Shown: positions 1 to 7,178 of the stretch, piece after piece
Position numbering within the stretch: the first letter of the stretch is position 1
Layout of the letters: the number at the start of each line of letters is the position of its first letter
Assembly (NCBI GenBank): GCA_005885015.1
Contig: VAYG01000032.1
Location: 4,094 to 17,292, forward strand
Reading direction: 5' to 3'
DNA: 13,199 nucleotides
From: Actinomycetota bacterium
GTDB taxonomy: Bacteria; Actinomycetota; UBA4738
Made by a program: the position numbers and the translations under genes
Notes under the pieces: model-generated
Database searches by the model: none
The model's input: only the letters and a program-made list of their open reading frames with translations
What the model was told of the DNA's origin: nothing

Positions 1-461
1 AGGCCCATCCCGAGGTGTACTACGCGGGGTTCCTCCAGGACGCCCAGAAGGAGTACGCGGAGGCCCGGGTGACCGAGGCCATCGTCACCGGTGCGGAGAT
101 CCCCTCGCCGGACGACCTCGGCGTGGAGCTGGCCCCGTTCCTGAACGGCATGGCGGAGTCGATCGGGGAGGGCCGCCGGGCCATCCTGGACCTCCTGCGC
201 CGGGGGGTGGTGGCGGAAAGCGAACGGATCCTCTCCCTGATGGAGGACGTGTACCACGTGCTGGTATCGATGGACTTCCCCGACGCGGTGACGGCGAACC
301 TTCGGCGGTCGACCGACGTGGCCCGGTCGATCATGGAACGGACCAGGGGCGACCTGTCCGTGGCGCTGATCCAGAGGAACCTCCAGGAGGCCCTGGAGCG
401 CCACGCCGAGGGGCTCCGGGGCGAAGTGACCCGGGAGCCTGGTCCGGCCGAGCGGTCCTAG
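1..461 (+). CDS. Translin-family RNA-binding protein, 5'-truncated by window edge
   Basis: The reading frame enters from the left edge (first full codon at base 3) and ends at TAG 459-461, giving 152 visible residues. It matches the translin family (COG2178 in prokaryotes; eukaryotic translin and Trax form the C3PO nuclease) along its whole visible length. Key segments are HPEVYYAGFLQDAQKEYAEA, the segment PSPDDLGVELAPFLNGMAE, IGEGRRAILDLLRRG, MEDVYHVLVSMDFPDAV and RRSTDVARSIMERTRGDL. The protein is all-helical and expected to be cytoplasmic, binding or processing small RNA or ssDNA; the bacterial role is not established. A GTG at base 15 could be read as a start, but the family signature already begins upstream of it, so the true start lies outside the window. 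Its stop shares the tetranucleotide CTAG with the convergent gene that follows. Family call is firm; function is inferred from eukaryotic and archaeal relatives. Confidence 0.9.
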   Translation, partial: AHPEVYYAGFLQDAQKEYAEARVTEAIVTGAEIPSPDDLGVELAPFLNGMAESIGEGRRAILDLLRRGVVAESERILSLMEDVYHVLVSMDFPDAVTANLRRSTDVARSIMERTRGDLSVALIQRNLQEALERHAEGLRGEVTREPGPAERS

Positions 462-1205
462 CGGATCTGGATCGCTCCCAGGAAGGACCGGGCGAGCTCC
501 TCGTCCCCCTCCACCGAGACGGTCCCGCCGGCCAGCAACGAGTCGAAGGAGTCTCGCCCGGAGGCCGCCATGATCAGGGCAGGCACCGGTCCCGCTCGCC
601 AGATCGAACCTCCAGGCCGGAACGGAGGCGTCCTTCGCCGAGAGGACGACCTCCCCGGGCCGGCCCCGGAGCCGGTGGATGGTGTCGATGCCGATGGCGG
701 CGAGCAGGAACTCGACCGCCGGCTCCACGTCCACGTCCTCGTCCGACATGCCCAGGGCCCTGCGGATGTCCTGGCGGTGGATCCACTCGTCGTAGACCCG
801 GGACCAGATGAGCATGGCCAGCGGAGCCCGGCCCAGGAACGTCGGGACGGGCACCCGGTACAGGCGCTCCGGGATGGCCCGGAAGACCCTCGCCAGCCTG
901 CGTCCCCACCGCTCGAGTCCAAGCAGCAGGTCCGGCACGGGCCGGTTCGCCCATCGAGGGACCTGCCGATCGTTCCACCGCTCGATCGAGTGCATGGGAC
1001 GGAACACGACCACCAGCTCGGAGCCGAGGACCGTTGCCTTGTCCAGCGTGATCAGGTGCGCCACGACCTCCCGGATCCGCCACCCGGGCAAGGCGGGCGC
1101 GTCGAAGCGGACCGCGTCCAGGGGTCGCAGGAGGGCGAGGGTTCGCCTGCGCTCTGACTTGACGGCCTGGACGATCTCGCCCCTGGTGACGGGGCGGTTC
1201 GTCAC
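458..1205 (-). CDS. DinB/mycothiol-dependent maleylpyruvate isomerase-family protein, with a frameshift
   Basis: Starts at GTG 1205-1203, overlapping the stop of the preceding SHOCT gene as GTGA. The first ~207 residues read in one frame: LPGWRIREVVAHLITLDKA carries the DinB metal-binding His (H50), and SRVYDEWIHRQDIRRALG supplies H143 and an acidic residue (D139) where MDMPI enzymes usually have Glu. This is the four-helix DinB/MDMPI fold that uses mycothiol or a related thiol. The SCP2-like C-terminus (ASGRDSFDSLLAG, then VSVEGDEELARSFL) lies in a different frame, reached by skipping one base somewhere in 575-600. The span of 748 nt (3x249+1) fits a single inserted base. Without the shift, the first frame stays open antisense through the translin gene to the window edge, with no family match. 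The C-terminal frame ends in a CTAG stop shared with translin, which supports it as real. Substrate unknown; sequencing error or true pseudogene both possible. Confidence 0.8.
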
Positions 1206-1498
1206 GAGGTGGTTGGCGGCGCGGGCGGGAGGGGCTGGGTCGGGTCCGCGCCGGTCCCGGAACCGCCTCCCGTCTCCAGCAGCACCCGGCGACGCTCCAG
1301 GAACTCTTCTCGGGTGATCTCTCCCCGCGCGTACCGCTCCTCGAGAAGTCGCAGCGCGGGCGGCTCGCCGAACCGCCGCTCCAGGTGCGGCAGCTCCTGG
1401 CGTAGGAGCAGGACCGCCACCACGATCACGGCGATCAGGACGGCCGTGCTGATGAGGCCTCCGACCCATCCCCAGCCCGAACCCCACCACCAGAACAT
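1202..1498 (-). CDS. Small membrane protein with SHOCT domain
   Basis: 98 residues from ATG 1498-1496, preceded by AGGAG about ten bases upstream that lies inside the end of the PspC gene. The N-terminus is Trp/Gly-rich (MFWWWGSGWGWVGG), followed by one transmembrane helix at about residues 12-32. A SHOCT module follows at about 48-75 (ALRLLEERYARGEITREEFLERR differs little from the family consensus), then a Pro/Thr-rich tail. SHOCT is a short C-terminal oligomerisation motif found in many small bacterial membrane proteins. The gene sits 5 nt after the PspC stop and overlaps the next gene by 4 nt, so the three are very probably co-transcribed. A longer in-frame extension to 1660 would cover most of the PspC gene and is rejected. 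Role unknown beyond membrane association; the family call is confident. Confidence 0.85.
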   Translation of the reverse strand: MFWWWGSGWGWVGGLISTAVLIAVIVVAVLLLRQELPHLERRFGEPPALRLLEERYARGEITREEFLERRRVLLETGGGSGTGADPTQPLPPAPPTTS

Positions 1499-1503
1499 TC
1501 GGG

Positions 1504-1818
1504 TCAGCTCCTGGTCAGGTCGGCCCGGATCTGGGCCAGATCCTCGGCGCCGATCTCGCCCCGGGCGAATCGATCCTCTGCGATCCGCACCGCCGAGGAC
1601 GCGCGCCCCCGCAGTCCGGCGGAAACGGCCCCCGGGGTCCCCCGGGGCATGACGATCCACAGGACGATGTAGGCGATCACGCCCGGACCCATCAGGGCCA
1701 ACAGCACGAAGGCCACCCGCACCAGGATGGGGTCGATCCCGAAGTACTCGGCGAGCCCGCCGCAGACGCCGGCGATGCGCTTGTTCGTCTCCGAGCGAGT
1801 CAACTGGTGGCCGTCCAT
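1504..1818 (-). CDS. PspC-domain envelope-stress protein with SHOCT-like tail
   Basis: 104 residues from ATG 1818-1816, with GAGGGAG about nine bases upstream; an earlier in-frame start at 1854 lacks an SD and adds no family sequence. The PspC domain spans about residues 7-60: RSETNKRIAGVCGGLAEYFG, then IDPILVRVAFVLLAL and a second hydrophobic run ending VLWIVMPRGTPG. The C-terminus (AEDRFARGEIGAEDLAQIRADL, about 80-101) resembles a SHOCT module, the same element found in the downstream gene. PspC proteins are inner-membrane components or sensors of phage-shock and envelope-stress systems. In actinobacteria, PspC domains often occur apart from pspA and beside small membrane proteins, as here; no pspA is visible. 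First gene of a three-gene operon (PspC, SHOCT protein, DinB-like enzyme). The PspC call is firm; the specific stress sensed is unknown. Confidence 0.9.
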   Translation of the reverse strand: MDGHQLTRSETNKRIAGVCGGLAEYFGIDPILVRVAFVLLALMGPGVIAYIVLWIVMPRGTPGAVSAGLRGRASSAVRIAEDRFARGEIGAEDLAQIRADLTRS

Positions 1819-1883
1819 GGCTGCATGCTCCCTCACCCGCCGCCCGGCGGTCAAAAGCGGTCTGGGCGTCGCCCGGGCTCTGT

Positions 1884-1889
1884 TACGCT
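1884..1889 (+). promoter_or_regulatory. Possible -10 box of the tRNA-Ala gene
   Basis: TACGCT fits the actinobacterial TANNNT -10 pattern and ends 9 bases before the tRNA 5' end. No convincing -35 hexamer is visible 16-18 bases upstream. Confidence 0.3.
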
Positions 1890-1898
1890 AGCCGCACC

Positions 1899-1972
1899 GG
1901 GGGTGTAGCTCAGTCCGGTAGAGCGCTGCCTTCGCACGGCAGAGGTCGGCGGTTCGAGTCCGCTCACCTCCA
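1899..1972 (+). tRNA. tRNA-Ala (anticodon CGC)
   Basis: Complete cloverleaf by eye. The acceptor arm GGGGGTG (1899-1905) pairs with CACCTCC (1965-1971). The D stem is GCTC/GAGC and the anticodon stem CTGCC/GGCAG around loop TTCGCAC, with the anticodon CGC at 1933-1935. The T stem is GGCGG/CCGCT around TTCGAGT, and the discriminator base is A1972. Position 3:70 is G:U, the major alanine identity element, which confirms the CGC anticodon as alanine (codon GCG, common in high-GC genomes). The 3' CCA is not encoded (ACA follows), so CCA addition is post-transcriptional. No terminator is obvious before the convergent gene ending at 1990. Confidence 0.95.
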
Positions 1973-1989
1973 CAGGTCCGAGGTTGAGC

Positions 1990-2766
1990 CTAGCGTCCCG
2001 TCAGCGAGAAGTGCATGTAGTCCTTCGCGCTGATCCAGTACCCGCCCCACTTCCAGCCGATCGCGGCGAACGCCCGGACTACAACGTCGCCCGGTCGGAT
2101 GATCCCTTGGCCGTGGAGTGAGCGGTCTTTGTACCGGCGGGCGTAGACGTTCTTCACGAATCCATCGGCGGCCACGTAGGGGTTCTGCATCGGGTTGATG
2201 TCGATGGCCAGGCCGAAGGCATGTTGTGAGAAGCTCCTCCCTTCCCCGTGCGCCGTGAGGACGGGACGGCAGTTGAACCCGACCGTGTAGTCCCTCTTGT
2301 CGTAGGGGTTGTCGTCCTGCGGTCCGCGATATGGAGTGGCCAGGTGCAGGACCTTGATCGGAAACCGGGCGTCGAACAGACGCTTGAACACCGTCACCAC
2401 TCCGTGGGCCACCCGGGTGTTCACCACCATCGAGCCCTCATGGACCTTCCCGTCGAAGCCCCAGTAACGAAGCGTGAGCAGGCTGAGAGCGCTCAACGGG
2501 ACCGGGCACCCCACGTGCCATGTGCCGCCGCGCATCTCCGCCGCCAGCGCGGAGGGGAGGGGTGAGACGGTTCCTCGGAACCGGGCGGGGAGCTCGCTCC
2601 GCGTGGGAGTCGGCGCCGGCGTCGAGGATGGGCTCGAAGGGGCCGAGGGGCTCGACGCGGACGAGGGCGATCGGATCGCTCCGACGGGCCGGGCGCCGGT
2701 CGTCCCGTAGTCGCACCCCGCCGCCAGGGCAGCCAGAGCCGCAAGCGCTATGGCCATTCGCTTCAT
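1990..2766 (-). CDS. M15-family (VanY-like) D-Ala-D-Ala carboxypeptidase-type lipoprotein
   Basis: 258 residues from ATG 2766-2764. The N-terminus is a lipoprotein signal (MKRMAIALAALAALAAGC, lipobox LAAGC, lipidated Cys18), followed by a Ser/Pro/Thr-rich spacer at about 32-57. The catalytic domain has the M15 zinc signature S-x-H-x-x-G-x-A-x-D as SQHAFGLAIDIN (H182, D189), a NPYVAADG segment, and the C-terminal zinc histidine in DYMHFSLTG (H252). M15_4/VanY-type enzymes are zinc peptidases that cut D-Ala-D-Ala or related bonds in peptidoglycan, here on the outer face of the membrane. There is no SD; a TACCTT box 8 bases upstream suggests leaderless transcription. Divergent from the cyclase gene across a 60-bp gap. 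The frame stays open far upstream (to 3849) antisense to the cyclase gene, but that extension has no signal peptide. Peptide-bond specificity is not determined. Confidence 0.88.
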   Translation of the reverse strand: MKRMAIALAALAALAAGCDYGTTGARPVGAIRSPSSASSPSAPSSPSSTPAPTPTRSELPARFRGTVSPLPSALAAEMRGGTWHVGCPVPLSALSLLTLRYWGFDGKVHEGSMVVNTRVAHGVVTVFKRLFDARFPIKVLHLATPYRGPQDDNPYDKRDYTVGFNCRPVLTAHGEGRSFSQHAFGLAIDINPMQNPYVAADGFVKNVYARRYKDRSLHGQGIIRPGDVVVRAFAAIGWKWGGYWISAKDYMHFSLTGR

Positions 2767-2774
2767 GGTGATCA

Positions 2775-2780
2775 AAGGTA
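2775..2780 (-). promoter_or_regulatory. Candidate -10 box (GTACCTT) of the M15 lipoprotein gene
   Basis: On the minus strand GTACCTT includes TACCTT, separated from the ATG by 8 bases, so transcription would begin at or next to the start codon. No SD is present. Similar boxes lie in front of the CorA and Tat-lipoprotein genes. No convincing -35. Confidence 0.35.
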
Positions 2781-2826
2781 CAAGACTGGTATCCGGCTCC
2801 CGTCGCACTCGTTCAAACTGACGGTC

Positions 2827-5800
2827 GTGCAGGAGCGGAAGGTCGCCACGGTGCTGTTCGCGGACCTGGTCGGCTCCACCGAGCTTGGCGCCTCCCAGGA
2901 CCCCGAGCGGACGCGGGCCATCCTGGAACGCTTCTACGAGGCCATGGCCGCGGAGATCGCGGCGGCCGGAGGGACGGTCGAGAAGTTCGCGGGGGACGCG
3001 GTGCTGGCGGTCTTCGGCGCCCCGGCCGCCTACGAGGACCACGCCGAGCGTGCGCTGCACACCGCGCTCTCCATGCGCCGGCAGATGGAGACGCTGTTCG
3101 GCGGTCGACTGATCCTCAGGATCGGCGTGAACACCGGGGAGGTCATGGTAGGGACTCCCCACGCGGGGAGCTCGTTCGTGACAGGCGACGCGGTCAACGT
3201 CGCCGCCCGCCTGGAACAGGGCGCCGAACCGGGGGAGATTCTGGTCGGCGAGCGCACGGTCGCTTCCTCTCGGGGTGCCTTCGAGTTCGGCGACCCCATG
3301 AACGTCGAGGCGAAGGGGAAGCCGGGGGGCGTCGCGGCGCGGCGCCTGGTGCGGGCGCTGTCTCTGGTGCGTCCGCGGGGGGTCCAGGGACTCCGCCGGC
3401 CATTCGTCGGCCGGGACCGCGAGCTCGAGCGGCTGCTCGGCGCGTACCGCGGCATAGCGGAAGAGAGCCGGCCGAAGCTCGTCACCATCGTGGGAGACGC
3501 CGGGGCAGGTAAGACCCGGCTGGTTCGCGAGCTCTGGGACCGGTTGGCGGGCGAACGTCCCGAGCCCCTTCGTCGCACGGGGCGCTGCCTCCCTTACGGG
3601 CGCGGCATCACCTACTGGCCCCTCGGGGAGATCCTTCGCGAACACCTCGGGATCCTGGAGAGCGATTCCCCGGTGGAGGTCAGGCGCCGCCTGGGAGACC
3701 GGGAGATCCTGGGCCTGACCCTCGGGCTCGATACGGCCGGCGACCTCCACCCGCTCGCCGCGCGGGACCGGCTCCACGACGCGTGGATCGCGTTCCTGGG
3801 CTCGACCGTGGCGGAGCGGCCCACCGCGGTCCTCATCGAGGACCTCCACTGGGCGGAGCCGCCCCTTCTCGACCTCATCGAACAGCTGATCCGGGACGTC
3901 GATGGGCCGCTGCTGGTGTTAGGCACGGCGCGGCCGGACTTCGTCGACGCCCGTGCCGGGTGGGGGACCGGCCGGTACGACGCGGAGACCATCTGGCTCG
4001 AGCCGCTGACCTCGGCTTCGGCCGGTGAGCTCGTGGACTTGGCGCTGGGCTCGAGGCTGCCAGAGGCCGCGCGCAACCTCATCGTCGAGCGAGCCGACGG
4101 AAACGCGCTGTTCCTCGAGGAGATGATGGAGAGTCTCATCGATCGGGGGTTCATCCAGCGCACGGGCGATGCGTGGACCGTGCGCGAGCTACCCGCCGCT
4201 CTCGAGGTCCCCGATACCGTGCAGGCCGTGGTCGCGGCCAGAGTCGATCTGCTCGGCCCGTCGGAGAAGGCGGGCCTCCAGGCCGCCGCGGTCGTCGGGC
4301 GGATCTTCTGGACGGGCCCGGTGTACGAGCTCGTCGGGGATCTCCCCGATCTCCGGATGCTCGAAGACCGGGACTTCATTCGCCGGCGCGCCGGATCCTC
4401 GCTGGAAGGAGAACGGGAGTACGCGTTCAAGCACGCCATCACCCGCGAGGTGGCCTACGAGAGCGTCCCGAAGGCCAAGCGAGCCCGGCTGCACGCGGAC
4501 GTCGCGGAGTGGATCGAACGACGGATCGGGGCGCGGGACCAGGTCGCCCCGATGCTGGCGCACCACTACGCGGCCGCGGTCGATCCAGAGAGCGCGGACC
4601 TGGCCTGGGCCGGTGAGCTCCCCAGGCTGGAGGGGCTTCGCGGGCAGGCGATTCGGTGGCTGCATCGGGCAGGGGACCTGGCTATGACGCGGTACGAGCT
4701 GGACGATGCGGCGGCCCTGTTCCATCAGGCCATCGAGCTGGGGCCGGATCGACCGGAGGAGGTCGAGCTGTGGCGCGCGCTCGGCCACGCAGCGGCCCTC
4801 CGGTACGACGGCCTCGGTCTGTGGGACGCGATGGAGAGAGCCATCGAACGCTGCGAGGACCCGCCCGTCCTCGGGGAGCTGTACGCGGAACTCGCCTTCG
4901 AGACCTCGGGCCGGGCCGGAATGTGGACCCGGTTCCCCGACCGGGATCTCGTGCAGGGATGGATCGACCGGGCCCTCGAGCTGGCCGAGCCCGGCAGCCG
5001 CGCCCGGGCGGAGGCCGTGATGGCCCTGTGCTACTGGAAGGAGCCCCGGCCGGATTGGGCGGTACGAGAGTCCGAGGAGCTGGCCGATCGTCTCGGAGAT
5101 CCGACGCTCCAGATCGACGCATGCGAGATGAGATGGCTGAGTGATTTCGCCGGCGGACGATACATGGATGCGCTCCGCTCCGCCCAGCGTGCGTTCGATC
5201 TGGAGAAGAACATCAGCGACCCGAACGCGAGCACGCGGATGCGCGAATCGGTGACCGCGCTCTTCACCCTGTGCGGGCGCCTGGACGATGCGCGGCGCGT
5301 CATCGACGAGCACGACCGGCTCAGCCAGAAGCTGTTCCCCCACCATCGCCTGCACTCGGTGGCCATGGAGGTCGAGTTCCTGGAGACATTGGGTGAGTGG
5401 GAGAAGATCCGCGCCCTGATCCCGCGAACCCGGACGGCGGTGGAGGAGAACCTGGCGACGCCGTGCGTTCGCAGCCCGCGGTCGCTGCTGGTGTGCGCGG
5501 CGGCCAGCGCCGCGCTGGGACATCCGGACGAGGCGGACGCGCTCGAACGCGATGCGGAACGGCTGCCGATGGAGGGCTTCGGCTGGATCATCGACACCCC
5601 CCGGATCAGGCTCGCCCTCCACCGTGGCGATCTTGCCGCCGTCGGGGGGCTGGTCTCGGCCACCCCGAGGTTCATCCCTCGTCGAGCGATCTGGTACTTC
5701 CCGGCGGCCGTCGCCGCGCACCTCGACTCCCTGGCCGCTCTGCGAGAAGAGGACCGCCTCGAGGCGGACGCGGCCGAGTTCCTGGAGTCGGATTCCGTGC

Positions 5801-5967
5801 TCTCCGCGTTCGCGATGCGCGCGTTGGCCGTCCTTCGGGGCGATCCCGTGTTGATGGACCTGGCTGCGGCCCGGTTCGAAGAGCTCGGCTTCGAAGCCCA
5901 AGCCGCGGCCACGCGGCGCCTGGCCTCACCCGAACCAGATGGAGGGGGACCCTCCCCGGCCCCCTAG
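2827..5967 (+). CDS. Class III adenylate/guanylate cyclase with AAA ATPase and TPR-like regions
   Basis: 1046 residues from GTG 2827. Residues ~5-130 form a class III nucleotidyl cyclase: metal Asp13 in LFADLVGST, Lys53/Asp57 in VEKFAGDAVLAVFG, and Asn124/Arg128 in TGDAVNVAARLEQ, so all the key catalytic residues I checked are present. A PFVGRDRELERLL linker (~192-204) opens a STAND/COG3899-type ATPase with Walker A GDAGAGKT (223-230) and Walker B VLIEDLHW (335-342). A long helical region with TPR-like pairs fills about 600-1030. Such proteins are cytosolic signalling hubs that make cAMP (or cGMP) and respond to ligands or partners through the ATPase/TPR module. The start has no SD and sits right at the conserved N-terminus, so leaderless translation is likely. 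Its stop shares CTAG with the convergent secreted-protein gene. Cyclase substrate is inferred (Lys53 favours ATP), and the signal sensed is unknown. Confidence 0.92.
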   Translation: MQERKVATVLFADLVGSTELGASQDPERTRAILERFYEAMAAEIAAAGGTVEKFAGDAVLAVFGAPAAYEDHAERALHTALSMRRQMETLFGGRLILRIGVNTGEVMVGTPHAGSSFVTGDAVNVAARLEQGAEPGEILVGERTVASSRGAFEFGDPMNVEAKGKPGGVAARRLVRALSLVRPRGVQGLRRPFVGRDRELERLLGAYRGIAEESRPKLVTIVGDAGAGKTRLVRELWDRLAGERPEPLRRTGRCLPYGRGITYWPLGEILREHLGILESDSPVEVRRRLGDREILGLTLGLDTAGDLHPLAARDRLHDAWIAFLGSTVAERPTAVLIEDLHWAEPPLLDLIEQLIRDVDGPLLVLGTARPDFVDARAGWGTGRYDAETIWLEPLTSASAGELVDLALGSRLPEAARNLIVERADGNALFLEEMMESLIDRGFIQRTGDAWTVRELPAALEVPDTVQAVVAARVDLLGPSEKAGLQAAAVVGRIFWTGPVYELVGDLPDLRMLEDRDFIRRRAGSSLEGEREYAFKHAITREVAYESVPKAKRARLHADVAEWIERRIGARDQVAPMLAHHYAAAVDPESADLAWAGELPRLEGLRGQAIRWLHRAGDLAMTRYELDDAAALFHQAIELGPDRPEEVELWRALGHAAALRYDGLGLWDAMERAIERCEDPPVLGELYAELAFETSGRAGMWTRFPDRDLVQGWIDRALELAEPGSRARAEAVMALCYWKEPRPDWAVRESEELADRLGDPTLQIDACEMRWLSDFAGGRYMDALRSAQRAFDLEKNISDPNASTRMRESVTALFTLCGRLDDARRVIDEHDRLSQKLFPHHRLHSVAMEVEFLETLGEWEKIRALIPRTRTAVEENLATPCVRSPRSLLVCAAASAALGHPDEADALERDAERLPMEGFGWIIDTPRIRLALHRGDLAAVGGLVSATPRFIPRRAIWYFPAAVAAHLDSLAALREEDRLEADAAEFLESDSVLSAFAMRALAVLRGDPVLMDLAAARFEELGFEAQAAATRRLASPEPDGGGPSPAP

Positions 5968-6641
5968 CGAGCCCTGAACACCTTGATGGTGGCGCTCTGG
6001 TTGACGGCGCTCCCGTCGCTCGATCCGCAGCAGATGCCGACCCACGCGGCCACCAGAGTGTTCCCGTCGATGAACGTGGCTTGCCCGTCCTTCAGCTCCG
6101 CCAGCGTGTAGGTGCTGCCTCCGTTCGGGGTCCCCTGCATGTAGAAGGCGGTCCCGTCGTTCACCTTGAGCCGTCCTCCCACCGACTGGGGCCCCAGCCC
6201 GTACTGATCGCCCCCCAGGTCGAACAGGATCTGATGGGACATGCCCCCCGTCCACAGGAAGAAGTCCCCGTCGTTGTTCGAGTCGAACCAGAGGTTCAGG
6301 GCGAACGGACCCGGATCGTTGTCGGACGCCGAGACCACGATCGTATTGACGTCCTTCAGCGCTCCGAGCACCACGTAGAAGCCGCTGTCCGCATAGTGGT
6401 GGGCGTCCGTGATCGCCAAGGCGATCGAGTTGTTCTTCTTGATCGTCTGTGAGGCGGTCCCCGGAGGCGGGTTCAGGTCCACGCTGAACGGATCGGGTGA
6501 TCGGTGGAAGAACTGCCCGTCGTTGGCAGTGAAGTAATCGGGCCTTGGCCGCGGTCCGAGCCGCGCGTCGGCGCTGGACGGCCCGGCCAAGGTCCACACC
6601 ATCGCGGCCACCAGAAAGGCGGCCGTCGCCATTCGTCTCAT
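5964..6641 (-). CDS. Secreted protein of unknown function
   Basis: 225 residues from ATG 6641-6639, with a strong GAGGAGGGGG SD six to seven bases upstream. A Sec signal peptide spans about residues 1-24 (MRRMATAAFLVAAMVWTLAG, then PSSADA), with no lipobox Cys. The mature part is rich in Gly, Asn, Asp and aromatic residues, as expected of an extracellular beta-rich protein. It contains one acidic loop, WFDSNNDGDFFLW (D120, N122, D124, D126), resembling a single EF-hand/dockerin calcium loop, and a vicinal CC at 204-205. I recognise no family. The gene is transcribed alone: a promoter-like pair lies at 6704-6731, it follows the RNHCP gene at 95 bp, and it converges on the cyclase gene with a 4-bp CTAG overlap, so any terminator must lie inside a coding region. 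Coding status is confident; function unknown. Confidence 0.8.
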   Translation of the reverse strand: MRRMATAAFLVAAMVWTLAGPSSADARLGPRPRPDYFTANDGQFFHRSPDPFSVDLNPPPGTASQTIKKNNSIALAITDAHHYADSGFYVVLGALKDVNTIVVSASDNDPGPFALNLWFDSNNDGDFFLWTGGMSHQILFDLGGDQYGLGPQSVGGRLKVNDGTAFYMQGTPNGGSTYTLAELKDGQATFIDGNTLVAAWVGICCGSSDGSAVNQSATIKVFRAR

Positions 6642-6703
6642 AAGCCCCCTCCTCTCGCTACGGCTGCGGGCTTGCTTTGGCTGGGAAGGGTCCCCGGTGC
6701 AGC

Positions 6704-6731
6704 CTTATACCCATAAGCGCATCGACCTCAA
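6704..6731 (-). promoter_or_regulatory. Candidate sigma-70-type promoter of the secreted-protein gene
   Basis: TTGAGG (6726-6731) and TATAAG (6704-6709) are spaced by 16 bases on the minus strand, giving a predicted leader of roughly 55 nt before the ATG at 6641. The -35 lies in the last 10 bases before the RNHCP stop. An inverted repeat CTTAT-ACCC-ATAAG (6704-6717) overlaps the -10. Confidence 0.4.
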
Positions 6732-6736
6732 CCGCA

Positions 6737-7117
6737 TCAGATCCACAGCCGGGCCAGGTGTTCGAGGGGGAACGGGGGCTGGGCCAGGGGCTTGACGGCC
6801 ATCCGCATCAGCGCCAGAGGGTTGTCGTCCCCTGCGGTGCGGTTCAGGTGGACCTCGTCGCACCCCGTGCAGCGATGGATGAGGACCCACTCCCCGTCCC
6901 CGCGCACGCTGATGGCGATCGGTTCCATGAGGGAGCCGCACTCGGCCGCGCGGTCGCCGGGAGCGTCGTCGTCGAGGTGGCGGCTCCACAGGCAGTTCGG
7001 GCAGTGGTTGCGGTGGGCCGTGCCGAGGGCTTGGGTCGATACGTCCAGCCCGCAGCGGCGGCATCGGAACGAGTTGGGTCCACCGCGCCGGGCGCGATGG
7101 CGTTGATCACGAGACAT
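6737..7117 (-). CDS. RNHCP-domain zinc-ribbon protein
   Basis: 126 residues from ATG 7117-7115 with SD AGGAGGA (7124-7130) six to seven bases upstream, which is why this start is preferred over the in-frame GTG at 7222. The sequence has the motif that names the family, AHRNHCPNCLW (C39, C42), flanked by NSFRCRRCGLDV (C19, C22) and IHRCTGCDEVHLNR (C83, C86), with a single C60. The three CxxC pairs argue for one or two zinc ribbons and no membrane span, so the protein should be cytosolic. RNHCP proteins are widespread in bacteria, and no function has been established that I know of. A metal-binding or nucleic-acid-binding role is inferred only from the ribbons. It lies downstream of CorA on the same strand but has its own candidate promoter, and its leader holds a short ORF and hairpins (see 7159-7277). 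Confidence 0.88.
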   Translation of the reverse strand: MSRDQRHRARRGGPNSFRCRRCGLDVSTQALGTAHRNHCPNCLWSRHLDDDAPGDRAAECGSLMEPIAISVRGDGEWVLIHRCTGCDEVHLNRTAGDDNPLALMRMAVKPLAQPPFPLEHLARLWI

Positions 7118-7158
7118 AGGGAATCCTCCTGGACGGGACGGTGAAGGGCGTCGTCGCG

Positions 7159-7173
7159 CCCGGAGGCTCCGGG
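7159..7173 (-). repeat. Inverted repeat between short ORF and RNHCP gene
   Basis: CCCGGAG-C-CTCCGGG on the minus strand: 7-bp arms around one base, so in RNA about a 6-bp stem with a 3-nt loop. It lies 5 nt after the short ORF stop and about 29 nt before the RNHCP SD. No U-run follows, so it is not a classical terminator. Confidence 0.45.
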
Positions 7174-7178
7174 GAGAA

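Noticed and set aside
570..1157. Plus-strand open frames over the DinB gene
   Set aside because: They lie antisense to a clear DinB/MDMPI sequence and show no domain of their own.
1990..3849. A 619-codon minus-strand open frame starting inside the cyclase gene
   Set aside because: Only the last 258 codons are a real protein (signal peptide plus M15 domain); the rest is antisense to a conserved cyclase and has no family signal.
4189..5901. A 570-codon minus-strand open frame
   Set aside because: Antisense to the cyclase-AAA-TPR gene; composition is that of a high-GC shadow frame with no domain, SD or signal peptide.
5941..5955. Hairpin GGAGGG-GGA-CCCTCC near the end of the cyclase gene as a terminator
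   Set aside because: Short stem inside coding sequence with no T-run; may slow polymerase but cannot be called a terminator.
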